Positions 42,565 through 51,311 of a stretch of DNA of 64,000 nucleotides are shown here, in pieces (positions within the stretch are counted from its first letter, which is position 1; each line of letters begins with the position of its first letter). This stretch comes from Caldifarciminota bacterium UBA5631 (GTDB taxonomy: Bacteria > Hydrothermota > Hydrothermia > UBA1063), in the NCBI GenBank assembly GCA_002421425.1, contig DIJZ01000022.1, positions 55,660 through 119,659 on the forward strand, in the 5' to 3' direction. The notes under the pieces were generated by a model. The model saw only the letters and a program-made list of their open reading frames with translations, had not been told where the DNA came from and did no database searches. The position numbers were made by a program, and so were the translations under genes.

Positions 42565-43690
42565 AAAAATATCCCAGGTATTGAAAAACAAATCCATTAA
42601 CTCTGCCTTTATTCTAAAACCTTTGAATATTTTCTACTTTACCGGTGAGCTTGTTAATGGAGTACTTTACGTTTCTCAGGATGACGCGATTCTTTTTGTC
42701 AGAAGGCCGAAAGAAAGGCCACTTTCAACAAGGACAAAGACTGTCTTTGTAGATTCTTTCAAAGAAATTAAGGGTTATATTTCCGCCTCAACTGGAAGAG
42801 CCGGCTTCGAACTTGATTCTATCCCTTATAATTTAGTTGCTAAACTTTCAGAAGCTCTGGAGTTTAGAGAATTTGAGGATATTTCCCATGAGATAAGAAT
42901 ACTGAGGATGGTGAAAGAACCCATTGAAATCGAGAAAATTCGGAAGGCTGGCGAAATCATCGGAAAGACATTCTCCCAAGTTCAAGAAGTATTCGTTGAA
43001 GGTATGACAGAAAGAGAACTTCTACTTGAACTGGATTATTATTCTAGAAAGAATGGTAATCTTGCGATCTACCGTATGCACTCCTTTGGAAATGAGGCTT
43101 CTTTTTCACACATCCTGCAGGGGGAAGATGCACTTGTTTCTTCTTATCTTGATGCTCCGACTGGAGGTCCCGGCGTTTCCTCTGCCTTTCCTCAGGGGAG
43201 TTCCAATAAGAGAATTGAGAAGGGGAAACCATTTACTATAGATGTCATGGTAAACTTTGATGGTTATGTTGCTGATGCCACGAGGACTTTTGCTCTGGGT
43301 TACTTCCCGGAGGATTTTAAAGTTCTTTGGGAAAAACTCAATTCAGTTTTCAGATTTCTCTGTGAAGATCTCTTATCCGGGAGAATTCCCGAGGAGATCT
43401 ACATAAAAACTCTTGAATATGTGAGTTCTCTTGGTGTTATGGATCTTTTCATGGGTCGCGGTAAGGACAGGGTAAAATTTATCGGACATGGTACGGGACT
43501 TGAAGTGGATGAATATCCATTCATTGCAAAGGGCTTTAAGATTCCTTTATCTGAGAATATGATTGTTGCTATAGAACCTAAGTTTGTAGGCGAGCCCTTT
43601 GGAATCATGGGACTTGAGGACACTTTTGTAATCAATAACGACGGCCCAGAGTCTCTGATTCCTTTTGAAAGTTCCCTGATTTTGCTATGA
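42551..43690 (+). CDS. M24-family metallopeptidase (Xaa-Pro aminopeptidase-like)
   Basis: The 379-residue protein has a creatinase-type N-terminal domain (about 1-125) and an M24 pita-bread catalytic domain. The metal ligands are present: Asp in TIDVMVNFDGYVADATRTF, His in FIGHGTGLEVDEYP, and Glu in VAIEPKF and GLEDTF. It probably removes N-terminal residues ahead of proline. ATG 42551 overlaps panE by 14 nt, and TTG 42539 is also in frame. The nitrilase gene overlaps its end by 4 nt. Confidence 0.92.
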   Translation: MERIEKISQVLKNKSINSAFILKPLNIFYFTGELVNGVLYVSQDDAILFVRRPKERPLSTRTKTVFVDSFKEIKGYISASTGRAGFELDSIPYNLVAKLSEALEFREFEDISHEIRILRMVKEPIEIEKIRKAGEIIGKTFSQVQEVFVEGMTERELLLELDYYSRKNGNLAIYRMHSFGNEASFSHILQGEDALVSSYLDAPTGGPGVSSAFPQGSSNKRIEKGKPFTIDVMVNFDGYVADATRTFALGYFPEDFKVLWEKLNSVFRFLCEDLLSGRIPEEIYIKTLEYVSSLGVMDLFMGRGKDRVKFIGHGTGLEVDEYPFIAKGFKIPLSENMIVAIEPKFVGEPFGIMGLEDTFVINNDGPESLIPFESSLILL

Positions 43691-44499
43691 AGATTACAGT
43701 TGGTTACCTTCAATATAAGCCTGAGAGAGGAAAGGTGGAAAGGAACCTTGAGAAAGTGAATTCTCTCCTTCATGATGTTAGTTTTGATTTGCTTGTTCTT
43801 CCGGAGCTGGCATTTTCAGGTTATTTCTTCATCACACCGGATGAATTAATGCCTTTTGCTGATTCAGGATTTTCAAGTAAGCCTGCGAAATATCTAAGAG
43901 ACCTTTCGAAAACCAGGAATTCTGCTATTATTGCTGGATTCGCGGAAGCGGCAGATGGTGTTTTATACAATAGCCAGTACGCATTTCTGCCTGATGGAAG
44001 TGCCGTAGTGTATAGAAAGAGTCATTTGTTTTATAAGGAAAAGAAGGTTTTTTGCAAGGGTAATACGGGGCCAGTAATTCTTGATTTTCGGGGAGTAAAA
44101 GTGGGAATGATGGTTTGCTTTGATTGGTTTTTCCCGGAATTTTCAAGAATTCTTGCCCTTAAAGGTGCACATATACTTGCACTATCTGCGAATCTTGTTC
44201 TGCCCGGGCTCGGGCAAAGGGGTATGATGGTCCGCTCCATTGAGAATAGGGTGTTTTCTATAGTGGCAAACCGCACCGGCTCTGAGACTTCTTCTGAAGG
44301 TGAGGGGATAAAGTTTACGGGGCTCAGCCAGATCTGCACCCCTGCAGGGGAAATTGTTGCTTTCAGTGATGAGGATGCAGAGGAGGTAAAGACAATAGAA
44401 ATTGATACGGCGGATGCAGAGAATAAGTGGATCACGCCTCTGAATAATCTCATAGAAGATAGGCGGGAAGACCTCTATCGGGGGTTGCTCGATGATTAA
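43687..44499 (+). CDS. Carbon-nitrogen hydrolase (nitrilase superfamily)
   Basis: The 270-residue protein has the Glu-Lys-Cys triad of the superfamily: Glu40 (VLPELAF), Lys111 (VYRKSHLF) and Cys144 (MMVCFDWFFPE). The FDWFFPE context is typical of amidohydrolases of this fold. The substrate is not predictable, and omega-amidase or N-carbamyl amide hydrolysis are options. It is coupled to the peptidase upstream (4 nt) and overlaps the next gene by 8 nt. Confidence 0.92.
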   Translation: MKITVGYLQYKPERGKVERNLEKVNSLLHDVSFDLLVLPELAFSGYFFITPDELMPFADSGFSSKPAKYLRDLSKTRNSAIIAGFAEAADGVLYNSQYAFLPDGSAVVYRKSHLFYKEKKVFCKGNTGPVILDFRGVKVGMMVCFDWFFPEFSRILALKGAHILALSANLVLPGLGQRGMMVRSIENRVFSIVANRTGSETSSEGEGIKFTGLSQICTPAGEIVAFSDEDAEEVKTIEIDTADAENKWITPLNNLIEDRREDLYRGLLDD

Positions 44500-44755
44500 G
44501 GTTCTTTTAGTTTTTGCCCTTGCTGCAAGTGGAGACCCTTGGTGGGGGAAAGATAAATGCAGACACTTTGCTACGGCCTATATCCTGACCCGGTCGGTGC
44601 ATCAAGCAGGGGTCAAGAAGCATTATTCTGCAGGTATTGTGTTAGGTCTCTCGATTTCAAAGGAAGTTTATGATAAGAAAATTAAGAAAAGTATATTTAG
44701 CTTTAAGGACCTTGTTTACGACATAGCGGGTGTAACTCTGGGGTTGCTCCTGTGA
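44492..44755 (+). CDS. YfiM-like small membrane-associated protein
   Basis: The 87-residue protein has a cleavable-looking N-terminus (MIKVLLVFALAASGDP) and the YfiM-type motif WWGKDKCRHFATAYILT, then a glycine-rich hydrophobic segment (about 45-56) and a hydrophobic C-terminus. The family function is not known. A periplasmic or outer-membrane location is inferred. It overlaps both neighbours. Confidence 0.75.
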   Translation: MIKVLLVFALAASGDPWWGKDKCRHFATAYILTRSVHQAGVKKHYSAGIVLGLSISKEVYDKKIKKSIFSFKDLVYDIAGVTLGLLL

Positions 44756-45252
44756 AACCGATAAAAGCAACACTCCTGTACATTCTAAAAGATGATAATA
44801 TATTACTCGTATACAAGAAACGTGGTCATGGTGAGGGTAGATGGAACGGAATAGGAGGAAAAATTGAGGGCGAGTCACCAGTACAGTGTGCGATTAGAGA
44901 AGCCCGGGAAGAGGCTGGAGTTGATGTAAAGAATGTTGAACTTTGCGGGATCATTTACTTTTCTAATGTCTTTGGAAGGGATTGGGATGTATTTGTTTTC
45001 AGAGCCTTTGACTTCGAGGGCGAACCAGCAGAGAGTGAAGAAGTGCTTCCTGAGTGGTTTAATATCAATGAAATTCCTTATGATACGATGTGGGAGGATG
45101 ATAGAGAATGGCTTCCAGTCGTAATCAGAGGTGATTATTTTGTTGGGAGGTACGATTTTGATGGCGATAAGCTCGTAAAGTCTGAACTTTCGATTGTTTC
45201 TAAGAATTCATTGAATCTTGAGTTCGCAAAAGCATTGAAAGAAACTCTTTAG
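44752..45252 (+). CDS. Nudix hydrolase, MutT/MTH1-like
   Basis: The 166-residue protein has a complete Nudix box (residues 35-57, Gx5Ex7REUxEExGU) in the context RWNGIGGKIEGE. This resembles 8-oxo-dGTPases of the MTH1 type, which clean the nucleotide pool. The segment FSNVFGRDWDVFVFRAFDFEGEPAESEE also fits MTH1-like proteins. It starts with GTG overlapping the previous stop. About 25 extra C-terminal residues are unassigned. Confidence 0.9.
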   Translation: MKPIKATLLYILKDDNILLVYKKRGHGEGRWNGIGGKIEGESPVQCAIREAREEAGVDVKNVELCGIIYFSNVFGRDWDVFVFRAFDFEGEPAESEEVLPEWFNINEIPYDTMWEDDREWLPVVIRGDYFVGRYDFDGDKLVKSELSIVSKNSLNLEFAKALKETL

Positions 45253-45278
45253 GTTGTCATTTCCCTTTATATCTTGAG

Positions 45279-46193
45279 CTAATGCAGATCTTGAAGAACA
45301 AAAGCGGAAATGTGGACTGGATTATCGTCTACTAAAAAAGCCTTTGTAAGAATCTTATCATTGAATCCTCTCAGGTCCTGTCCATGGGTGGGTGATTTGT
45401 ACACTTTGCAGGGAGTTTCTCCCATGGCTTCAAGGACGCCTGCAGGTTCAATTTGTATTCCTTGCTGTCTGGTGTATTTCCTAATGTATCCGTCAAGGAT
45501 GTAACTTTTAAGCAGTTTTCTTTCGAATTTCTTGTAAAGGGAGTTCGTACCGAAGAAATCTGCGCCAATGAATTCATCGTTTACAAAGGAAATAAACCCC
45601 ACGGCACCAGCGATTGTGTCAAACCCTTCCAGGAGTTCTTCAATGGTTTGGTTCATAGTTTTGTATATGTCGTGGAAAGAGGAAGTCATACTGGTAACCT
45701 TTGTAGCTTTAAGGGTTCTATCGATCTGTTCCCAGATAAGAGACTGATTGCTAGTGTAACCGTGTCGCTGGTCAAGGGATCGCTGTACAGTGAAAGCAAG
45801 GGTGCTTCTGAGAGAAGGAGTAACTGTAAACCCGCCTTCTTGAAAAATTGAACTTCCCGACCAGCGGTGCTGTTCGATACAGGTTACGGGTACCGTGTAA
45901 GTACGTTCGGGCTCTAAGAGAATATCCGTATTTAAGATTCTGTTTTGTCTTGCTCCAATAAGTTCTTCGCCATCTATTGCAAAGACCGTTGAAGTGCCCA
46001 GATTTTGAATGGTAACCTCATTAACGCCTCGAGTATCTTCGATGACAATATGTCCGTTGTTGATCTCTTCCTCAATGATATTAAAACCATTATGACCGAT
46101 TTCGCCTTTTACTGGGAATACCTTGAGATTATGCACAAAGAATGGACTCCCAAGTTCAATTTTGTATAACTCCAGCTTTGATTTTATCTGCAT
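45279..46193 (-). CDS. ARPP-1 (DUF6569) family protein
   Basis: The 304-residue protein matches the ARPP-1/DUF6569 family, whose members occur near ADP-ribosylation and signalling genes. The core shows NLGTSTVFAIDGEELIGARQ, NTDILL and VPVTCIEQHRWSG. There is no signal peptide. The biochemical role is not known. It is a single gene with its own promoter, 24 nt from the convergent Nudix gene. Confidence 0.85.
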   Translation of the reverse strand: MQIKSKLELYKIELGSPFFVHNLKVFPVKGEIGHNGFNIIEEEINNGHIVIEDTRGVNEVTIQNLGTSTVFAIDGEELIGARQNRILNTDILLEPERTYTVPVTCIEQHRWSGSSIFQEGGFTVTPSLRSTLAFTVQRSLDQRHGYTSNQSLIWEQIDRTLKATKVTSMTSSFHDIYKTMNQTIEELLEGFDTIAGAVGFISFVNDEFIGADFFGTNSLYKKFERKLLKSYILDGYIRKYTRQQGIQIEPAGVLEAMGETPCKVYKSPTHGQDLRGFNDKILTKAFLVDDNPVHISAFVLQDLH

Positions 46194-46199
46194 ATTTTA

Positions 46200-46228
46200 A
46201 AGATAGTAATTGGGATACGGTCAGTCAA
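46200..46228 (-). promoter_or_regulatory. Promoter for the ARPP-1 gene, leaderless
   Basis: On the minus strand TTGACT (46228-46223), a 17-nt spacer and TATCTT (46205-46200) are followed by 6 nt and the ATG at 46193. No ribosome binding site is present in the gap. Confidence 0.6.
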
Positions 46229-46259
46229 GAGAGAACGAGGTTAAAATAAAAGTTTATGG

Positions 46260-49200
46260 TTATAAAGACCGAAGTGGTCTGGAAATTCTTTCCATGGTCA
46301 GGCTGAGCCTCAGGGATTCTTCGTCAAGCCCCTTTGTTTTTGCTTTGTTGATCAGGCAGGACATAACCTTCGTAGCTCCATCCATTTTGCCTGTGAAGTA
46401 CAGTAGGAAGGCGTAACACTCAAAGTAGTAATCCTTCATGCTTTCGGTGAACGTTTTCTTCATGTTTGATAGTTTTTTGAGAGCATCTCTGAAACCTGGG
46501 AAGTCCCTTGACAAATAATCAGTAGTCGCCTTCAGCATCAGGAATTTTGTAAGTAATTCCGTAGATTTCTCAGTGCTGAGGAGATCAGAATACTTTTTCA
46601 AAATTTCCTTTGCGCGTTCGAAATGATTAAAAAATAAAAACGTTTCTGCAATCTGGAGAATCGCTGACGAAATGGTTACTTTCACGGATACTTTATCAAT
46701 TATGCTGAGAAGATTATCAGCGATTTCCGTTGCAAAATTGTTATTGCTGGGAGAATGACTGCAGAGCTCCAGCATATTTTGGTAAATGTGTATAAGTGGC
46801 AGTTCCTCACCCAGTTCCTTTGCAATTGCCAGTGCTTCGTTGAGCATCGTTTCTGCTTCACTTGATACCCCAATTTTTAGAAGTGTGGAGGCGCAATTCG
46901 TTAGAGCCATAGCTACGGCGCGGCGCGCCCCAATTTGGCGCCCAATTCTGATGGCATTTTTCGCGGCATTGATGGCTTTTTCATACTGTTTGAGCCTGCT
47001 TAGAACGTTCGTCATATTATTTAGTGCACTTAGTATTCCTCTCTTGTCGCCTATATTGCTGTAGATTTCTAAGGCATTTTCGTAATTTTGAAGAGCCTTC
47101 TCAAAATCCCCCTTGTTAAGGAGCATGTTTCCGAGGTTTAGATAGATGTTCGCCACTCCTTTATTATCATTTTGTTGTTGCCTCAGCAAGAGTGCCTTTT
47201 TGAAACGGTCCTCTGCTTTTTCAAAATCTTCCTGTTCTGTTAGCAAGAACGCTTGACAGTTATAGTACAAAGCCCGTTCACGTTCATCAAGTAAATTTTC
47301 ATGTTCTCCCAAACTTGTGATTATTTTATCAGCCTCAGCGATTTTGCCTGAGAGGAGTAGGATCCAGGCTTTCCTCAGCTCATAATACGGTTTATATTTA
47401 ATATTAATTGCAGCATTTATGCTATTCAGCGCTTCTTTCAGATTTCCAAATTGAGTGTATACTTCAGAGAGCTTACAAAAGACTTCGTCGTTGAAGTTCT
47501 TATTTTCAAGCATGCCTTTTATTTCATCTATGGCGACTTGAAGTTCCCCATAGGTTGTTAGAACATCAATATATTCAATAAATACTCGTATTTTTTCGGC
47601 ATCATCCTCTTCAACTTCCAGATACCACTTGTAATGTTTCATAGCTTCTTCGTAAGCGAAAATGCTTCTCAAATTTCGTGCCGCTTTGAGTGAGTATTCC
47701 TTAACTTTTTCTATTTCGCCTGCGTAGTATGAGTGATATGAAAGTAGTTCTTCATTTGCTCTTGTGATTTGCGGGTATTTCTCCAGGATGTTCAGAATAT
47801 TTTTGTGAATGAATCTTCTTTTGGTTTCACTAATGTTTGACAGGATTATTTCTCTGGTGACATCCTCTTTGAAACCGAACACGTCAACTGACTTCTCAAA
47901 CAGGATATTGAATTTCACCAGCTTGTCAATAGTATCATATATCTCTCCAGGATTCGTATTTACGAGGAGTTCGAGGGTTTTTACGTTGAATTCATTCCCG
48001 AGACAGGCAATAATTCCAAGTATTCTGTCATCTTCGAAGCTCTTAAGTCTCTCTTTTACGATATGTTCGATACTTTCGGGAACGTAAATTGCTTTTCCAG
48101 GTGTAAGTGACCATTGGTCAATTTTGTAGACAATTAGGTCGTTTTTATACAATTCCTTAATTACTTCCTCTATGAAAAATGGGTTTCCACCGGACTTAAG
48201 GAATATTAATTCTTTCAATGATTCCTGGCATTTTCCCTGGAGGATGGTTTCAATAAATTCGAAGGTTTCATCCTTATCAAATTCACCGAGCTGCATCTCG
48301 TCGACGAGCCTTTCTCTCGTAAGATGAGATAAGAAGTTCTCAATAGGTTTACCACAGACCTCTTCTTTTCTAACTGCGAGGATAGTCTTAAGTCCCGAAA
48401 TCTCAGAGTGAATTAAGTAAAAAAGGAGTTCAAAGGTTGATGAATCCCCCCACTGTGCGTCATCAAGTATGAAGAGGATACTTTGGTTCTTTGTGAGATT
48501 TGAGAGGAATTTTGAAAAAGAGTCGAAAAACCTATACCGGTCTACATTCTCAGGAATATATCCAACTTCAGGTGCAAGAAGACTGAGGGCGACTTTTTCG
48601 TTTTCCTCAAGGGTTTCAATGGCAGTGTTGTAGTTGAATAAGTTTATCTCCTTGGCTTTCTTAAGGAGTATTCTAAATGGGAAGAATGGGATGTTTGTTA
48701 TTCCCCCTCCGCAGTGCGCCATTATTGACATATATGTGCTAAGGTCCTTCACAGTTTCGCTGAGGAGCCTGGACTTGCCCACTCCCGTGGGGCCATAAAG
48801 CAAAATCAGTGGTGAGCCAGAGGTTTTGATTTTTTGAAGAAGCAGGCTTTTTTCACTTGACCTTGCAATCAGCAATGGCGCCGGAATAATTGGAAATACA
48901 TTTTCATCGTGGGGTAAAAGATATAGATTTCCTTTTCCCATCTTCTTCGCTTTAAACATTGCAGTATCAAGTCTTGAGTGGAGTGTGTTCCAGTCTAATC
49001 CATGGGTAGGAGCTTCTGCAATTGCTATAGAGCAACTCAATTTTATCCCTGAGAACTCCTTATCCTTGAGGTAAGCAATTACCCTCTCTGCGGCCATCCG
49101 GGCGTTCTCCATTGATGTATGAGGTAGTATCGCAACAAACTCGTCGCCACTTAATCTCACCAGAGAATCCGTTTCTCTCATAGTGTTTTTCAGGAACTGG

Positions 49201-49409
49201 GCAAATTCGAACAAAATCCTATCCCCTTCACTATGTCCGTAAAGGGTGTTAACAAGGTTAAAGTCATCAAGGTCGATGAGGAGAATTGAAAACTTTGTAC
49301 CGTAACGCCTGCACTTCTTCAATTCCTTGGGGATTATGAACTCAAGGAAGTGCCTGTTATAAAGTTGTGTTAGCTCGTCTTTCAGGGTATCTGCAAGCTC
49401 AAGAAACAT
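46260..49409 (-). CDS. GGDEF - STAND/AAA ATPase - TPR signalling protein
   Basis: This 1049-residue cytoplasmic protein has an N-terminal GGDEF domain (about 1-165) with signature SGDEF (87-91) and an intact inhibitory I-site R-x-x-D (78-81) five residues before it. A STAND/AAA_16 ATPase follows, with Walker A GPTGVGKS (206-213) and Walker B LFILDDAQWGD (about 317). A long TPR array (about 545-1040; for example NIYLNLGNMLLNKGDFEKAL) ends the protein. The order recalls MalT-type STAND regulators, with a cyclase domain in place of a DNA-binding output. The substrate could be GTP to c-di-GMP. The first Gly to Ser change is tolerated in some active enzymes. Confidence 0.88.
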   Translation of the reverse strand: MFLELADTLKDELTQLYNRHFLEFIIPKELKKCRRYGTKFSILLIDLDDFNLVNTLYGHSEGDRILFEFAQFLKNTMRETDSLVRLSGDEFVAILPHTSMENARMAAERVIAYLKDKEFSGIKLSCSIAIAEAPTHGLDWNTLHSRLDTAMFKAKKMGKGNLYLLPHDENVFPIIPAPLLIARSSEKSLLLQKIKTSGSPLILLYGPTGVGKSRLLSETVKDLSTYMSIMAHCGGGITNIPFFPFRILLKKAKEINLFNYNTAIETLEENEKVALSLLAPEVGYIPENVDRYRFFDSFSKFLSNLTKNQSILFILDDAQWGDSSTFELLFYLIHSEISGLKTILAVRKEEVCGKPIENFLSHLTRERLVDEMQLGEFDKDETFEFIETILQGKCQESLKELIFLKSGGNPFFIEEVIKELYKNDLIVYKIDQWSLTPGKAIYVPESIEHIVKERLKSFEDDRILGIIACLGNEFNVKTLELLVNTNPGEIYDTIDKLVKFNILFEKSVDVFGFKEDVTREIILSNISETKRRFIHKNILNILEKYPQITRANEELLSYHSYYAGEIEKVKEYSLKAARNLRSIFAYEEAMKHYKWYLEVEEDDAEKIRVFIEYIDVLTTYGELQVAIDEIKGMLENKNFNDEVFCKLSEVYTQFGNLKEALNSINAAINIKYKPYYELRKAWILLLSGKIAEADKIITSLGEHENLLDERERALYYNCQAFLLTEQEDFEKAEDRFKKALLLRQQQNDNKGVANIYLNLGNMLLNKGDFEKALQNYENALEIYSNIGDKRGILSALNNMTNVLSRLKQYEKAINAAKNAIRIGRQIGARRAVAMALTNCASTLLKIGVSSEAETMLNEALAIAKELGEELPLIHIYQNMLELCSHSPSNNNFATEIADNLLSIIDKVSVKVTISSAILQIAETFLFFNHFERAKEILKKYSDLLSTEKSTELLTKFLMLKATTDYLSRDFPGFRDALKKLSNMKKTFTESMKDYYFECYAFLLYFTGKMDGATKVMSCLINKAKTKGLDEESLRLSLTMERISRPLRSL

Positions 49410-49419
49410 GCTGACTCAA

Positions 49420-49449
49420 ATTATAAAGAATGGATCATTATAGAATCAA
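49420..49449 (-). promoter_or_regulatory. Promoter for the GGDEF-STAND-TPR gene, near-leaderless
   Basis: On the minus strand TTGATT (49449-49444), an 18-nt spacer and a perfect TATAAT (49425-49420) are followed by 10 nt and the ATG (49409). The predicted leader is 3-4 nt, with no ribosome binding site. Confidence 0.65.
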
Positions 49450-49452
49450 GTG

Positions 49453-50316
49453 TTACAGCGAAATATGTTTTCCCGAGCCACCTGAGATTTCATCGAGCAG
49501 TCTGTAGTATTCCTTCTGGATCAACGTGGAGATAGGATTGAGGGGAAGGATAATGTTCTCGATTTTCTTTACAGGGAGGATGTCGTACGTGGTTCCCGCA
49601 AGGAAAGCCCCTTCCAGGTCATTCAGAGATTCGATGCTAATTGGCTTTTCCTCCACTTTTATATTCAGTTTGACCGCAATTGAAATCACCTTTTCTCTGG
49701 TTATTGCAGGGAGAATGTTGTGGTCTTTCGGATGTGTCAAAAGCGTTTGTCCAATAATTCCAAAAAATGATGAAGAAGTACTCTCCGTAACGAAGTTATT
49801 TTTGTAGAAGAGTGCATCAAAGTAACCCTTTTTCTTTGACTCGATTTTGCCGAGAACATTGGGAAGTAACATTGTAGTTTTGATATCACAACGGCCCCAA
49901 CGAATGTCTGGGTATAGAATGAGGTCGACCCCCCTGGAGAGAAGTTCCAGAGGGAGGGGCCTAAATTTACTCGTGATTACGATTATCGAAGGCTTTGTCC
50001 CTTTCCGAGGTAAGTGACTTCTTGGCTCTTTTCCTCTTGTAATCTGGATATATATTGCAGCTTCCTTTGCCTTAAGCTTCTTTAACGATTTGTAAATAAT
50101 CTCACGAAGGTTCTCTTCAGAAATTGGCATCTTGATCTGCAGCTCATTAAGTCCATGTTGAAGTCTGGTGATATGTTCCTCGAGAAAGAAGGGAATCCCA
50201 TTTCTAGCCCTGATTACTTCGTAGACACTGTCTGCAAAGAAAAACCCTCTATCTTCTATAGAAGCGAGTGGTTTTCTTTTGAAGCTTCCGTCAATGAAGT
50301 AAACTCTCTTGTTCAT
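49453..50316 (-). CDS. dat: Class IV PLP aminotransferase, probable D-amino-acid aminotransferase
   Basis: Class IV aminotransferases include D-alanine and branched-chain aminotransferases. The 287-residue protein opens like a D-amino-acid enzyme (VYFIDGSF, ASIEDRGFFFADSVYEVIR). Lys146 in GRCDIKTTMLLPN aligns with the PLP lysine, and GTTYDILPV near the end is the family motif. A D-amino-acid role would supply D-Ala or D-Glu for peptidoglycan. A TAAAAT box (50328-50323) lies 6 nt before the ATG, hinting at a leaderless transcript, but its -35 box is weak. Confidence 0.85.
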   Translation of the reverse strand: MNKRVYFIDGSFKRKPLASIEDRGFFFADSVYEVIRARNGIPFFLEEHITRLQHGLNELQIKMPISEENLREIIYKSLKKLKAKEAAIYIQITRGKEPRSHLPRKGTKPSIIVITSKFRPLPLELLSRGVDLILYPDIRWGRCDIKTTMLLPNVLGKIESKKKGYFDALFYKNNFVTESTSSSFFGIIGQTLLTHPKDHNILPAITREKVISIAVKLNIKVEEKPISIESLNDLEGAFLAGTTYDILPVKKIENIILPLNPISTLIQKEYYRLLDEISGGSGKHISL

Positions 50317-50368
50317 ATTTAAATTTTAAAGAGGATAAGATGTCAATGCCAGATGGTTTCATATTTCC

Positions 50369-50397
50369 TTGACCTTACGAGGGTGAAGTTATATACT
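50369..50397 (+). promoter_or_regulatory. Promoter for the pdxST-glyA operon
   Basis: TTGACC (50369-50374), a 17-nt spacer and TATACT (50392-50397) are near consensus. The expected start near 50404 gives a leader of about 17 nt with GGAGGTGAG just before the pdxS ATG (50421). Confidence 0.8.
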
Positions 50398-50420
50398 CAA
50401 TACGTACTGGAGGTGAGAGA

Positions 50421-51311
50421 ATGAATGCTATTTTGACGGGCACTTTTAAAGTAAAGGTAGGTCTGGCAGAGATGCTGAAAGGTGGTGTTATTATGGATGT
50501 TACATCTGCTGATCAGGCCAAGATCGCTGAGCAGGCGGGAGCTGTTGCTGTTATGGCGCTGGAGCGCGTGCCTGCGGATATTAGAAAAGAAGGTGGTGTG
50601 GCCAGAATGGCTGATCCACAGAAAATAATTGAAATTATGGAAGCAGTTTCAATACCCGTAATGGCCAAGGTTAGAATAGGACATTTTGTTGAGGCGCAAA
50701 TTCTTGAAGCCCTCGGGGTGGACTTCATTGACGAAAGTGAGGTCCTTACTCCCGCTGATGAAGAGTACCACATTAACAAGCACCAATTCAAAGTACCTTT
50801 TGTTTGTGGGGCGAGAGATCTCGGAGAAGCCTTGCGGAGAATCACAGAAGGTGCTGCAATGCTCAGAACCAAAGGTGAAGCGGGTACAGGTAATGTGGTT
50901 GAAGCAGTAAGGCATATGAGAAAGATCCAGTCAGAGATTAAAAGACTAACTACTCTCGGTGAGGAAGAACTGGTGGCAGAATCGAAAAAACTTGGAGCCC
51001 CGTATGAGCTGGTGAAATATGTCCATGATAATGGAAAGCTTCCTGTCCCCAACTTTGCTGCGGGTGGAATTGCAACTCCTGCTGACGCAGCACTTATGAT
51101 GCAGCTGGGAGCAGAATCGGTTTTTGTAGGAAGCGGCATATTCAAATCAGAAGACCCTGAGAAAAGAGCAAGAGCAATCGTAGAAGCTGTAACTTTTTAT
51201 AATGACCCTGAAGTTCTCGCAAGAGTTTCAAAAGGCCTTGGCGAGCCCATGAGGGGAATTGACGTAACAAAGCTTTCCAGTGATGAGCTGCTGCAAACCA
51301 GGGGGTGGTAG
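50421..51311 (+). CDS. pdxS: Pyridoxal 5'-phosphate synthase subunit PdxS
   Basis: PdxS condenses ribose-5-phosphate, glyceraldehyde-3-phosphate and ammonia into PLP inside a 24-mer complex with PdxT. The 296-residue protein has Asp26 (VIMDVTSADQA), the Schiff-base lysine Lys83 (VMAKVRIGHF), the GEAGTGNVVEAVRHMR loop and FAAGGIATPADAALMM. It is coupled to pdxT. The following glyA and several enzymes in this window use PLP. Confidence 0.98.
   Translation: MNAILTGTFKVKVGLAEMLKGGVIMDVTSADQAKIAEQAGAVAVMALERVPADIRKEGGVARMADPQKIIEIMEAVSIPVMAKVRIGHFVEAQILEALGVDFIDESEVLTPADEEYHINKHQFKVPFVCGARDLGEALRRITEGAAMLRTKGEAGTGNVVEAVRHMRKIQSEIKRLTTLGEEELVAESKKLGAPYELVKYVHDNGKLPVPNFAAGGIATPADAALMMQLGAESVFVGSGIFKSEDPEKRARAIVEAVTFYNDPEVLARVSKGLGEPMRGIDVTKLSSDELLQTRGW

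Noticed and set aside
45453..45851. A 132-codon open frame on the plus strand.
   Set aside because: It is antisense to the ARPP-1 gene and has no start signal.
50323..50346. A perfect TTGACA (50346-50341) paired with the TAAAAT box before the D-amino-acid aminotransferase gene.
   Set aside because: The spacer is only 12 nt, too short for a housekeeping promoter. The TAAAAT alone is mentioned in the gene entry.
50513..51145. A 210-codon open frame on the minus strand.
   Set aside because: It is antisense to pdxS, serine-rich and with no ribosome binding site.
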